This document shows positions 24,622 to 33,441 of a DNA stretch of 64,000 bases, in pieces. A model generated the notes under the pieces. It was not told the origin of the DNA, made no database searches, and was given only the letters and a program-made list of their open reading frames with translations. The stretch is taken from contig NZ_CP047020.1 in assembly GCF_009796285.1 (NCBI RefSeq), positions 6,014,001-6,078,000 on the forward strand, in the 5' to 3' direction. The position numbers were made by a program, and so were the translations under genes. This stretch comes from Streptomyces broussonetiae. Its GTDB lineage: Bacteria; Actinomycetota; Actinomycetes; Streptomycetales; Streptomycetaceae. Each line of letters starts with the position of its first letter. Position 1 is the stretch's first letter.

Positions 24622-25810
24622 CGGGCTCCGGCGCGGGCTCCGTCACCCAGCCCGCAACCAGCACCAGCCGGGACTCACGGTCGACGGCGAGGAAGCCGAA
24701 GGGGCGGTCGAAGACGGCCCGGACGACCGTCGACTCGTAGTCGTGGCGGTACTGCGGCGGCGCACTGCCCGGCGCCGCCAGCACCGCCGTCACCGCCGCC
24801 GCCCGGAAACCCAGCGGGCCGAACTGCGCCAGCGCCGACTGCTGGGCCGCGCCGACGGCGAGCGGGTAGGTGCTGATGCCGGGGAAGTGGGCCTGGCGGG
24901 CGTCCGTCGTCGCCGCCAGACCGAACAGGGGGGCCAGGGCGAGCAGATCGTGGTCCGCGCGCACCTCGTACGCCACCGTCCGCACGTCCAGCGTCGGCGG
25001 CTCCGGCGCGACCGACGGCTGCTGCTCCACGTACAGGCCCGGCCCCACATGCCCGTGCGGCAGCAGACCGCCCCCGGTGAGGGGCAGCGCGCGCTCCACG
25101 ATCCCGACCCCGGCCGCGAGCACCTGACCCGGCGCCATGTGCTCCTCGCCGAGCACGAGATGGACGTCGACGCCGTTGTCGCCGGGGACCGTCAGCGCCG
25201 TGACGAAACCGTCGGACGTGCCCGTCACACCCACCCGGTCGGGCCGTGGGCCGCGCCGGTGCAGCCCGCGCAGCGTCCGGCCCTGCCAGGGGCCGTTGTC
25301 CGGCCTGAGCGGCAGTTCGCCGAAGGGCTGCCGCCAGGTCGTGCGCAGCGCGAGCGCGCCGGCCAGCACCATCCGGGCGTCCCGGGTCAGCGTCACCGGC
25401 ATGCGCTCGACCAGCCCACCGGTCCGCTCCGCCGCCCAGGCGTCCAGCCGCTCCTGCGCCGTGACGAGGTCGTCGCCGAACACCCCGTACGTTCCGGCCG
25501 GCAGCCCGGCCCGCCACTCGTCGTGCAGGGCCAGCCCCTGGTGCGTCCACAGGCCGAGCGCCGCGTCCAGGCCGGACACCGACGCGAGCGCGGCCAGCAA
25601 CTCCCGTGCGGCACCCGCCGCTTGACCGGCGGGCACGCCCAGCGCCCCGGCCAGCTCCGCGCGCGCCGGGCCCGTCGCGCCGTCGGCCAGGAAGCCCAGC
25701 AGGGGCCAGACCCCGGGCGCGGAGTAGACCGTGCCCGCGGGCAGGGCCTGCGCCCAGCGGGCGGTCAGCCCGTTCACCCGGTGGACCGTCTCGGCGCTGA
25801 CCTTGCTCAC
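24584..25810 (-). CDS. Serpin-family protein
   Basis: 408 residues from GTG 25810. Serpins trap serine or cysteine proteases by a suicide conformational change. Visible parts are the N-terminal helix (VHRVNGLTARWAQ), the VYSAPGVWPLLGFLADGA segment, the Ala-rich hinge of the reactive loop (FRAAAVTAVLAAPG) and the C-terminal signature FDRPFGFLAVDRESRLVLVAGWV. The small Ala/Val hinge residues fit an inhibitory serpin; the loop after it is Pro-rich, so inhibition is not certain. There is no signal peptide, so it probably acts in the cytoplasm. Its GTG overlaps the stop of an upstream truncated serpin gene, implying coupled translation. Confidence 0.9.
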   Translation of the reverse strand: MSKVSAETVHRVNGLTARWAQALPAGTVYSAPGVWPLLGFLADGATGPARAELAGALGVPAGQAAGAARELLAALASVSGLDAALGLWTHQGLALHDEWRAGLPAGTYGVFGDDLVTAQERLDAWAAERTGGLVERMPVTLTRDARMVLAGALALRTTWRQPFGELPLRPDNGPWQGRTLRGLHRRGPRPDRVGVTGTSDGFVTALTVPGDNGVDVHLVLGEEHMAPGQVLAAGVGIVERALPLTGGGLLPHGHVGPGLYVEQQPSVAPEPPTLDVRTVAYEVRADHDLLALAPLFGLAATTDARQAHFPGISTYPLAVGAAQQSALAQFGPLGFRAAAVTAVLAAPGSAPPQYRHDYESTVVRAVFDRPFGFLAVDRESRLVLVAGWVTEPAPEPVIGFPGAVPPGL

Positions 25811-26214
25811 TCGTTGCTCTCCCACGCGTTGTTCACAGGTTCGTCGTTCGGGTCCCCGGTCGGCACGCCGTGCGCCGCGGCGGGCAGTCCCGCCGCCCAC
25901 TGCGGACACAGCTCGAGCGCCCGCCTGGTCCACAGGCCCACGGTGGTGTCCACGTCGGGGAGGGCGGCCGGCGCGCCGAGCAACTGCCGTGCCGCGCCCG
26001 CCGCCTGATCCGCCGGCAGGCCGAGGGCCTCGCTCGGCTCCGCACGCGCCGGGCCTGTCGCGCCGTCGGCGAGGAAGGCCGACAGGGGCCACACACCGGC
26101 CGCCGAGAAGACCGTGCCGTCCCGCGCGGTCGCCGCCCAGCGCCCGGTGAGCCCGTTCACCGCCCGTACGACCTCGCCGCCCACCCGGCTTCCCGGCAGG
26201 ATCCCCGCCCGCAT
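25807..26214 (-). CDS. Truncated serpin paralogue (N-terminal third only)
   Basis: 135 residues from ATG 26214. It aligns along its first ~110 residues with the start of the next serpin (VNGLTGRWAA; VFSAAGVWPLSAFLADGATGPARAE; LGLWT-like VGLWTRRALEL) and then ends with a polar tail. It lacks the sheets, reactive loop and C-terminal signature, so it cannot inhibit a protease alone. The TGA shares bases with the GTG of the full serpin. It looks like a tandem duplication that decayed by a 3' deletion but stayed open, and it may serve mainly to couple translation. I saw no frameshift within it. Confidence 0.8.
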   Translation of the reverse strand: MRAGILPGSRVGGEVVRAVNGLTGRWAATARDGTVFSAAGVWPLSAFLADGATGPARAEPSEALGLPADQAAGAARQLLGAPAALPDVDTTVGLWTRRALELCPQWAAGLPAAAHGVPTGDPNDEPVNNAWESNE

Positions 26215-26466
26215 TCCGCCCCCGTTCCGCCGATGCCCGGCTCAGGAGCACCGTACCGGGGCCCACGCCCCGGCCCGCCGCGCCCCCGTGCGCCGTGACC
26301 GCGCCGCCGCCAGGTGTGAGCGCGCCCATACGGGGGAGAAAGTGCCTGGGTAAAGCCCTCCCCCGCCACTTGTCATCACATCGAGTGATTCTCTGGCCTT
26401 TACTTGCATGGCACAACCCACGGTTGCCACGCTGTTGCTGTCTGTACAACCTGATGGGAGCGGCCA
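26215..26466. promoter_or_regulatory. Divergent promoter region between serpin pair and GntR gene
   Basis: 252 bp without a gene. The half nearest GntR is AT-richer, and CAACC-CAC-GGTTG at 26414-26426 is a perfect short inverted repeat about 40 bp before the GntR start, a plausible autoregulatory operator. Confidence 0.4.
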
Positions 26467-27219
26467 GTGACTTTCGGTGAGCAGCCGGCGTATCTGCGCG
26501 TCGCGGGTGATCTCCGCAAGAAGATCGCCGACGGTTCGCTGCCGCCCCACACCCGCCTCCCCTCCCAGGCGCGCATCCGCGAGGAGTACGGCGTCTCGGA
26601 CACGGTCGCGCTGGAGGCCCGCAAGGTGCTGATGGCCGAGGGGCTGGTCGAGGGCCGCTCCGGGTCGGGGACGTACGTGCGCGAGCGGCCCGTGCCCCGG
26701 AGCGTGGCCAGGTCCGGATACCGCCCGGCCGGCGGGGCCACGCCCTTCCGGCAGGAGCAGGCCGACGCCGCGGTGCGCGGCACCTGGGAGTCCAGCAGCG
26801 AGCAGGCCGAGGCCGGGGCCGCCATCGCCGAGCGGCTCGCCATCCAGGCCGGCGACCGGGTCATGCGCACCAGGTACCTGTTCCGGGAGGCCGGTGAGCC
26901 GATGATGCTCTCCACCTCCTGGGAGCCCCTCGCCGTCACGGGCCGCACTCCGGTGATGCTGCCCGAGGAGGGGCCGCTCGGCGGCATGGGTGTGGCCGAG
27001 CGCATGCGGGCCATCGACGTCATCGTGGACAACGTCACCGAGGAGGTCGGCGCCCGTCCCGGTCTCGCCGAGGAGTTGCACGTGCTCGGCGGGGTCCCCG
27101 GCCATGTGGTCCTCGTCATTCAGCGCACGTACTACGCCTCCGGCCGCGCGGTGGAGACCGCCGACGTGGTGATCCCGGCGGACCGGTACCGGGTGGCGTA
27201 CCACTTGCCGGTGCGGTGA
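26467..27219 (+). CDS. GntR-family regulator, HutC/UTRA type
   Basis: 250 residues from GTG 26467, with a GGGAG ribosome site upstream. The N-terminal winged helix is typical of GntR (YLRVAGDLRKKIADGSLPPHTRLPSQARIREEYGVSDTVALEARKVL, given here only by its extent, residues ~7-52), followed by the GSGTYV wing. From ~90 on there is a UTRA effector domain (GDRVMRTRYLFREAGEPMML; ending RTYYASGRAVETADVVIPAD). UTRA domains bind sugars or other small metabolites, but nothing nearby identifies the ligand. Similar genes are common in Streptomyces. Confidence 0.92.
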   Translation: MTFGEQPAYLRVAGDLRKKIADGSLPPHTRLPSQARIREEYGVSDTVALEARKVLMAEGLVEGRSGSGTYVRERPVPRSVARSGYRPAGGATPFRQEQADAAVRGTWESSSEQAEAGAAIAERLAIQAGDRVMRTRYLFREAGEPMMLSTSWEPLAVTGRTPVMLPEEGPLGGMGVAERMRAIDVIVDNVTEEVGARPGLAEELHVLGGVPGHVVLVIQRTYYASGRAVETADVVIPADRYRVAYHLPVR

Positions 27220-27625
27220 GGCGGCGTACGGCGTCCTCGTGGGCGACTGTCCCGTGGCGCGCGCCCCTTTGAGTGAGGTAGCGCACACCCCTGAAGCCGT
27301 ACACGGACGGATGTCCGGCCGCGCGCCTGCGGCAGGCCCCCGGCATGCCGCCGCGATCCGGCCGTTTTCCCAGGTGGTCAGGGGTCACTCGGGCATGCCT
27401 GCGACGCGCGCCGACGGCGTCGACGACGGCGCGTTCGCGTGCGTGCGCCCCTGGCGTTCTGGCTGGTTGCGTACCTCTTTGTGAAAAGGCGTATTCGCTG
27501 CGTAAAGGTTGGGCGTACGCTCGGGCATATGCGGATTGCGGTTTCCTTAGGCGGGGCTCGGTGGGGGCCCGAGGCAGGAAGCGGGTGGGGCGGTGCAAGA
27601 AGGAGCTTCGGGGGCGGTGGGAGCC
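27220..27625. other. 406-bp intergenic region
   Basis: No open frame here has convincing codon bias. A small hairpin (CCTCTTT-GTG-AAAAGG, near 27473-27488) and an AT-richer stretch around 27475-27550 suggest the promoter of the following small gene. Confidence 0.4.
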
Positions 27626-27817
27626 ATGAGTGAGGGGACGGTCTCCCTGCCCTGGATCGTGATACGGCAGGACGACAACGGCAATCGCTACCGCGTCGGG
27701 CGGTACGCGACCCGGGCCGAGGCCCAGAAGATCGCCGACAGCCTCGACGACCGGGGGCACAAGCAGCTCTACTGGGTCGAGCGCATAGGCCAGAACGGGG
27801 ACGGCGCACGCAACTGA
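27626..27817 (+). CDS. Small SPOR-like protein
   Basis: 63 residues from ATG 27626, with GGGAG just upstream; an earlier GTG at 27593 has no such site. The sequence (WIVIRQDDNGNRYRVGRYAT, then RAEAQKIADSLDDRG) has the beta-alpha-beta look of a SPOR-type fold: a backbone of V/I strands around one Arg-rich helix. SPOR domains can bind denuded peptidoglycan, but this protein has no export signal. Its function is unknown. Similar short proteins are conserved in Streptomyces. It lies 30 bp before a Nudix gene and may be cotranscribed. Confidence 0.8.
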   Translation: MSEGTVSLPWIVIRQDDNGNRYRVGRYATRAEAQKIADSLDDRGHKQLYWVERIGQNGDGARN

Positions 27818-27847
27818 CCCCCGGCGGCCTCCCGTAGGCTCCGCCTC

Positions 27848-28282
27848 ATGACGCCGAGCACGCCCATGACACCGAGGACGGACCGGATCGTGGTGGTGGG
27901 GGCCGCCCTGCTCGACGGTGGCAGACTGCTCGCCGCCCGCCGCAGCGCGCCCGCGGATCTGGCCGGGCGCTGGGAGCTGCCCGGAGGCAAGGTCGAGCCG
28001 GGCGAGCGCCCCGAGGACGCCCTGGTGCGCGAACTGCGCGAGGAACTGGGCGTCGACGCCGAGCCGGTCGAGCGGGTGCCCGGCCAGTGGCCGCTGCGTG
28101 CGCCGTACGTCCTGTGGGTGTGGACCGCCCGCCTGCGCCCCGGCTCGGCCGTGGCCCGGCCCCTGGAGGACCATGACGAGCTGCGCTGGTTGACCCCGGC
28201 CGAGATCTGGGACGTCCCCTGGCTGGATCAGGACGTCCCCGCCGTCCACGCGGTCACCCCGTATCTCGCCGCCACCCGTTGA
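27848..28282 (+). CDS. Nudix hydrolase (MutT-like)
   Basis: 144 residues from ATG 27848. The Nudix box is complete: G-G-K-V-E-P-G-E, then seven residues, then RELREELG (residues ~48-70), with the three glutamates that bind Mg2+. The small single-domain size and the preceding RIVVVGAALLDGGRLLAARR strand pair match (deoxy)nucleotide pyrophosphohydrolases of the MutT/CTP-pyrophosphohydrolase type. It probably cleans oxidised or noncanonical nucleotides. The substrate cannot be told from sequence. Confidence 0.92.
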   Translation: MTPSTPMTPRTDRIVVVGAALLDGGRLLAARRSAPADLAGRWELPGGKVEPGERPEDALVRELREELGVDAEPVERVPGQWPLRAPYVLWVWTARLRPGSAVARPLEDHDELRWLTPAEIWDVPWLDQDVPAVHAVTPYLAATR

Positions 28283-28464
28283 GCATCGCGTGCATCCCCC
28301 GAGCCGCGCGTGCGCCGGTCACTGCTATCCGCCGAGCGGGCGTACGCCGTTCGTGCCACGGTGCGCCCCGTCGCACGGTACTGCCCTCTGAATATCGGGT
28401 ATGTGCCCATTAACCCCACGAAACCGGACATGGGTGGGCTCACTGTCCTGGGAAGTGATCGGGC

Positions 28465-28863
28465 GTGATCGACACCGTTGGCGACGGCGCCGAGTGGACC
28501 TTTCCCGCGGAACCGGGCGCCGTGCACACAGCGCGCGCCGCGGTACGCGGTCAGTTGCACGGCTGGGATCTCGACTGCCTCGCCGATCTGGCCGTGTTGC
28601 TGGTCAGCGAGCTGGTCACCAACTCGCTGCGGTATGCCACCGGACCCATCGGCGTACGGCTGGTACGCCCTGATGGGCTGGGCGGGACGCTGCTGGTGGA
28701 GGTCTCCGACCCGCTTCCGGACCCGCCGCGCGAGCGGGTCGCCCATCCCGAGGACGAGGGCGGGCGCGGCCTGCAACTGGTCGCCGGCTCCTCACGCCGC
28801 TGGGGCACCCGGCCCGGCGCCGGCGGAAAGACCGTCTGGTTCGAACTGGCGGTGCCCGGGTGA
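28465..28863 (+). CDS. RsbW-like HATPase_c ATP-binding protein
   Basis: 132 residues from GTG 28465. The N box VSELVTNSLRYATG, the G1-like DPLPDPP region and the G2 stretch EDEGGRGLQLVAGSS define a stand-alone GHKL ATPase of the anti-sigma/serine kinase type. Such proteins phosphorylate anti-sigma antagonists or bind sigma factors. The next gene encodes a SpoIIE phosphatase that ends with a very similar HATPase domain (VSELVTNALRYGEG), so the pair probably works in one partner-switching circuit. No sigma factor or antagonist gene is adjacent. Confidence 0.9.
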   Translation: MIDTVGDGAEWTFPAEPGAVHTARAAVRGQLHGWDLDCLADLAVLLVSELVTNSLRYATGPIGVRLVRPDGLGGTLLVEVSDPLPDPPRERVAHPEDEGGRGLQLVAGSSRRWGTRPGAGGKTVWFELAVPG

Positions 28864-29168
28864 CGCATGGGAACGGGTGACGGGGGAGCGGGAGTGACGC
28901 GGGAGCACTCGGGGGGCACGGGGGTGTACGGCCGGCGAGGTGTCGTCCCTTGTGCGCCTCGGACCCCAGACCCGTCCCGGCGTACGTGATTCGACGGCGT
29001 GTTCCCTGGTTAGAAGAGTGGAAGTGTTGTCACGAAGCGGTCCGAAAAACACCTGGACCATGCTGTGATCGTGAACACCGTGTCGTGCGGCGCCGTAGTG
29101 CTGGATACTGCGGGCAGCCGCCCCCGGTGACCGGTGCCGGGCGCGGTGAGCTGGAGGGGACGGTTCGC
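28864..29168. other. 305-bp region before the SpoIIE phosphatase gene
   Basis: I see no gene here. The open frame of the next gene extends upstream through it, but lacks a start with a ribosome site and has poorer codon bias. AGGGGA at 29155-29160 is the ribosome site for GTG 29169. Confidence 0.4.
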
Positions 29169-31757
29169 GTGAGCGAGATACCAGCGAAGGCCACGGAGTC
29201 CGAGGACCCGTCGGACGGCGCGAGGAACCAGGCCGAGGAGGCTGCCGCGACGCCCGGCGACGCCATGTGGCAGAGCAGCCCGCCCGGCTCGATCTACGAC
29301 TACATCCGGGTCGCGTCCTTCTCCATCAGCCCCGGCGGCCAGGTCGACCAGTGGAGCCTGCGCGCCGAGCAGCTCTTCGGCATCCCCGCCGAACACGCCG
29401 TCGGCATGGACCCCATAGAGGCCTTCATCGACCCCGACCTGCGCGAGCGCGGCCAGCGCAAGATGGCCGAGATCCTCGACGGGCGGGAGTGGACCGGGGC
29501 CGTGCCCTTCCGGATGCCGGACCAGGCCGACGGCACACGCGGTGAGGAGGGGCTGGCCGAGGTCTATGTCATGCCCACCCGGACCGCCGAGGGTGAGAAG
29601 GCCGCCGTCTGCATCGTCGTCGACGTGCGCACCCTGCGCAGCATCGAGACCGACCTCGCCGCGTCCCAGGCGATTTTCGGGCAGTCCCCCTTCGGGTTCC
29701 TGCTGATCGACACCGATCTGAAGGTCCGTCGGGCCAACGAGCGGTTCGCCTCCATCTTCGGCGGCACCCCGGACGAGCACCGGGGCAAGGGCGTGCACGA
29801 CTATCTGCCGCGCGGTGAGGCAGAGCGGGTTTCGGCCACCCTGCGGCGGGTGCTGGAAACCGGCCAGTCCATCACCGACATGCATGTCACGGGCCATGTC
29901 CCGGACTCCGCGGAGCGCCGGCACTGGTCGGTCAACCTCTACCGGGTGCACGGCGGCAGCGGCCGGCCCATCGGCATCGCCTGGCTCGGCACCGACATCA
30001 CCGCCCGCCGGGCCGCCGCCCGCGAGGCCGCCGCCGCCCGGCGCAACCTCGCCCTGCTCAACGAGGCCGGGGCCCGGATAGGGAACTCCCTCGACCTGGA
30101 GACGACCGCCCGTGAACTCCTCGACGTCGTCGTCCCCGGCTTCTGCGACCTCGCCACCGTCGACCTCTACCAGGGCCTGCTGACCGGCGACGAGACCCCG
30201 CCCGGTCTCGCCGACGGCAGCGCCGAGCTGCGCCGTGTCGCCTTCGCCAGCGCCGTCTCCGGCGCCCCCTTCCAGGGCGGCGGCGAACCGGTCGCGCTCG
30301 GCGCGGTCCACCACTTCCCCTTCAACTCGCCGTGCTCCGACGCCCTGCGCACCGCCCGGTTGCAGCACGTGCCCGCCGAGGACGGCGGCCTCGTGCAGTC
30401 CACGCTGGCCGTGCCGATGGTCGCGCACGACACCGTCGTGGGCCTCGCGCAGTTCGCCCGCACCAAGGGCAGCGAGCCGTTCGGCGACCGCGACCGGGAC
30501 CTGGCGATGGAGCTGGCCGCGCGTGCGGCCGTCTGCATCGACAACGCGCGCCTGTACCGGCGCGAGCACGAGCGGGCGCTGATACTGCAACGGTCCCTGC
30601 TCCCGCCCGGCGACCCCGAGGCCTCCGGACTGGACATCGCCTGCCGTTATCTGCCCGGCAACGCGGCCACCGAGGTGGGCGGCGACTGGTTCGACGTGAT
30701 CGAACTGCCCGGTCACCGAACGGCGCTGGTCGTCGGCGACGTGATGGGCCGGGGCCTGCGGGCGGCCGTGGCCATGGGTGAACTGCGCACCGCGGTACGG
30801 ACGTTGGCCCTGCTGGATCTCGAACCGGCCGAGGTGCTCTCGGCGCTGGACGAGATCGCCCGGGGGCTCGGCACCCCGGGAGGTGTCCAGCAGGCCGGCC
30901 GCACGGCCCGCCAGCCGCGCGACGCCGACCTGTCCGAGGTCTACCTCGCGACCTGCGTGTACGCGGTGTACGACTCGGTCACCAGACGCTGTACCTTCGC
31001 CAACGCCGGGCATCTGCCACCGGTCCTGGTCGAACCCGGCGAGCCGGCGCTGATGCTGGACGTGCCGCCCGGCATGCCGCTCGGCGTGGGCGGCGAACCC
31101 TTCGAGGAGGTCGAGGTCGATCTGCCGGAGGGAGCCCTGCTCGCCCTCTACACGGACGGCCTGGTCGAGTCCCGTGACCATCCGCTGGACGAGGGGCTGC
31201 AGGCCTTCGTCGGTGCGCTCAGCGATCCGGCGCCACAGCTCGAGGACGTCTGCGACCACGTCCTCAACACCCTCGACACCCATCACGGCGAGGACGACAT
31301 CGCGCTGCTCATGGCGCGGGTGCAGGGGCTGCCGGCCGAGTCCGTCGGCGACTGGACGCTGCCGCGCGAGCCCAAGAGCGTGGGGCGGGCGCGGGAGTAC
31401 GCCAGGACGCAGCTGGTCGGCTGGGACCTGGAGGGGCTCGTCGACACGACGGAACTGCTCGTCAGCGAGCTGGTCACCAATGCGCTGCGCTACGGCGAGG
31501 GGGACATCCGGCTACGGCTGCTGCTGGACCGGACGCTGGTCTGCGAGGTGTGGGACTCCGGCCTGGTCCAGCCGCGTCGCCGACGGGCCCGGGACACCGA
31601 CGAGGGCGGCCGGGGGCTGCAGCTGGTCGGGTTGCTCAGCGCGGCGTGGGGCTCGCGCCGGACGCCTCGCGGCAAGACGGTGTGGTTCGAGCTGCCGCTC
31701 CCCGGCGGGGAAGCGGGCCTGACGGATCCGGCGGAGGCGTTGCTGAGCCTCTTCTGA
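29169..31757 (+). CDS. PAS-PAS-GAF-SpoIIE phosphatase-HATPase multidomain regulator
   Basis: 862 residues from GTG 29169, with AGGGGA 8 nt upstream. In order: PAS 1 (~40-155), PAS 2 (~165-280, FGQSPFGFLLIDTDLKVRRANERF), GAF (~300-470, ending RAAVCIDNARLYRREHER), a PP2C-like SpoIIE domain (~480-715) and HATPase_c (~735-850). The phosphatase metal residues are present in GGDWFDV, GDVMGRG, YTDGLVESR and GEDDIALL. The enzyme would sense a signal through PAS/GAF and dephosphorylate an anti-anti-sigma factor, while its own HATPase domain may phosphorylate the same partner. It is soluble, with no membrane segments. Such proteins are numerous in Streptomyces. Its neighbour at 28465 is a separate copy of the HATPase module. 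Confidence 0.94.
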   Translation: MSEIPAKATESEDPSDGARNQAEEAAATPGDAMWQSSPPGSIYDYIRVASFSISPGGQVDQWSLRAEQLFGIPAEHAVGMDPIEAFIDPDLRERGQRKMAEILDGREWTGAVPFRMPDQADGTRGEEGLAEVYVMPTRTAEGEKAAVCIVVDVRTLRSIETDLAASQAIFGQSPFGFLLIDTDLKVRRANERFASIFGGTPDEHRGKGVHDYLPRGEAERVSATLRRVLETGQSITDMHVTGHVPDSAERRHWSVNLYRVHGGSGRPIGIAWLGTDITARRAAAREAAAARRNLALLNEAGARIGNSLDLETTARELLDVVVPGFCDLATVDLYQGLLTGDETPPGLADGSAELRRVAFASAVSGAPFQGGGEPVALGAVHHFPFNSPCSDALRTARLQHVPAEDGGLVQSTLAVPMVAHDTVVGLAQFARTKGSEPFGDRDRDLAMELAARAAVCIDNARLYRREHERALILQRSLLPPGDPEASGLDIACRYLPGNAATEVGGDWFDVIELPGHRTALVVGDVMGRGLRAAVAMGELRTAVRTLALLDLEPAEVLSALDEIARGLGTPGGVQQAGRTARQPRDADLSEVYLATCVYAVYDSVTRRCTFANAGHLPPVLVEPGEPALMLDVPPGMPLGVGGEPFEEVEVDLPEGALLALYTDGLVESRDHPLDEGLQAFVGALSDPAPQLEDVCDHVLNTLDTHHGEDDIALLMARVQGLPAESVGDWTLPREPKSVGRAREYARTQLVGWDLEGLVDTTELLVSELVTNALRYGEGDIRLRLLLDRTLVCEVWDSGLVQPRRRRARDTDEGGRGLQLVGLLSAAWGSRRTPRGKTVWFELPLPGGEAGLTDPAEALLSLF

Positions 31758-31789
31758 GACGACGCCGGGCAGCGAGGGGACGACACACC

Positions 31790-33361
31790 CTAGGCGGGCC
31801 CCGTCCGGCGGCGGCCCCTTGTCTCCGGGCCGCCGTAGCTTGCCGGTGGGTCGCCGTTGTCGTCCTCCGCCAGCAGTACGCCGCCCTGGACCGCACCGGC
31901 CAGGCCCGGGACGACCTGGGTGGCGGCCGGGTACGGGGTGCCGTGGGTGCGTACGTCGCGTTCGGACAGATCCCGGGCCTCGCGGGCCGCGGTGTCGGCG
32001 CGGTCGGTGTGCCCGGCGGCCAGTTCGCCCACCGCCTGGGCCAGGCGGACCCGGGCCTGCGGGCCCACCACGCCGCGGTGCACCGTGATGAACCCGTCCG
32101 CCCCGGCGACGGAGCCGCGCGCCACGAGCAGCGCCGCCGCGGCCACGACACCCGCGCGGCCGTCCTCCAGCCGCTGGACCGCCCGCACGATCCGGTGCAG
32201 CGCGTCCAGCGGGTCGTAGGGGCCCGATATCAGCTCGTCGCGTACGACGGCCAGCACGGTGTCGGCGTGGGTCAGCCGGGCATGCAGTTCGCCGCTGGTC
32301 AACGGCTTGCGTCCACGCTCCTGGCGGGCTGCCGCAAGCTCCGCCTCCGCGCCGGTCAGCGTGGCCGGCAGCAACCCCGCCGCCTCGGCCAGTTCCGTCG
32401 CCAGGCGTTCCACCCCGGATATCAGGACGCCGGCCTGGGCCACCGCGCCCTCGGCCGCGCGCAGGAGCCCGGCGGCCCGGTCGCCGTCGCCCCGGTCCGC
32501 GGCCTGGCGGGCGTCGTTGAGCCGGGCGGTGGCGAACACCAGCCGGTCCTTGGCCTGTTCGACATACCCGGTGACAGGGTCGAGGGCCGAGGGGGCGTAC
32601 CGCTCGTGCAGCGCCGCAAAGGTTTCCTGCGCGGTCACCGTCCGCCCCGCCAGCTGCCGGAACCGTCCCTCGGCGACCTCCAGCGCCCGGTCCAGCCCCG
32701 GCCCCTCCAGCCCCCGCAGCAGATCCAGCGCCGCCGCCCCGGTGTCCAGCCGGCGCCCGGCCTCCGCGCACCGGCCGATCACCCCCACCAGCGCCTGCCG
32801 CCGAGCCGCGGCCTCCTCCGGCACCCCCTGCTCGTAGCGCCGCCAGATCGCGCACGCGGCCGCCAGCTCGGTCTGCGCGGACCGCAGGGCGTGCGTGAAC
32901 TCCTCGGTGTCCTGCCACGCGAACCGCTCCTGGACGAAGGAGAGTTCCTCCCGGCTGGTGCGGACGCAGTCGTCGGCCAGGACCAGCGCCTTGCGGGCCT
33001 GGCGTTCCAGGGCGGCCGGGGCGGGGGCGGGCGGAACGGCCGAGACGATGCCCGGGGTCGTACGGGTACGGGCGCGCCGGGTGCGGCGCAGATAGCCGTA
33101 ACCGGCCAGTACCACGGCTGCGACTCCCACGACGAGGGGCAGCACGAGGTCCACGGCGGACGTACCCCCCTGCTGCGGCGCGGCGGCGCCCGCGACCGTC
33201 CCGGTGTCCGCCAGGGGAACCGGATCTTGCGCGCCGACCGTCATCACCGGCAACACCAGCCACCCGAATCCGGCCACGGCACCCAGCACGGCATGCGCCA
33301 CCCGTATCCGTATGTGCGCCTTGGCGCGCCGGGGCCGGCCCCGGATCAGGGAGGACGTCAC
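31790..33361 (-). CDS. Coiled-coil membrane protein of unknown function
   Basis: 523 residues from GTG 33361. Residues ~13-45 form a hydrophobic signal or first membrane segment (AVLGAVAGFGWLVLPVMTVGA). A second helix lies at ~70-92 (VDLVLPLVVGVAAVVLAGYGYL) and is followed by Arg-rich residues, so most of the protein is cytoplasmic. The remaining ~420 residues are Ala/Glu/Arg-rich helices with many ERQARKAL- and AEVAEGRFRQLAG-like heptads, i.e. extended coiled coil. It is similar in layout to Streptomyces membrane proteins that carry a TPM domain between the two helices, but here the segment between them is only ~25 residues. Convergent with the SpoIIE gene (32-bp gap) and divergent from the GH18-like gene. 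Confidence 0.75.
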   Translation of the reverse strand: MTSSLIRGRPRRAKAHIRIRVAHAVLGAVAGFGWLVLPVMTVGAQDPVPLADTGTVAGAAAPQQGGTSAVDLVLPLVVGVAAVVLAGYGYLRRTRRARTRTTPGIVSAVPPAPAPAALERQARKALVLADDCVRTSREELSFVQERFAWQDTEEFTHALRSAQTELAAACAIWRRYEQGVPEEAAARRQALVGVIGRCAEAGRRLDTGAAALDLLRGLEGPGLDRALEVAEGRFRQLAGRTVTAQETFAALHERYAPSALDPVTGYVEQAKDRLVFATARLNDARQAADRGDGDRAAGLLRAAEGAVAQAGVLISGVERLATELAEAAGLLPATLTGAEAELAAARQERGRKPLTSGELHARLTHADTVLAVVRDELISGPYDPLDALHRIVRAVQRLEDGRAGVVAAAALLVARGSVAGADGFITVHRGVVGPQARVRLAQAVGELAAGHTDRADTAAREARDLSERDVRTHGTPYPAATQVVPGLAGAVQGGVLLAEDDNGDPPASYGGPETRGRRRTGPA

Positions 33362-33441
33362 ATTTCGGAGCGTATGGGCAGGTAGGCCCCTCCGCGAGCG
33401 GGGCGGATACGGGCGGGGGACGAGGGGACAGGGGGCAGAAA

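Noticed and set aside
25811..26449. A single fused serpin protein reading from about 26449
   Set aside because: That frame is Gly/Arg-rich without serpin features before 25810. The real upstream gene is in another frame with its own ATG at 26214.
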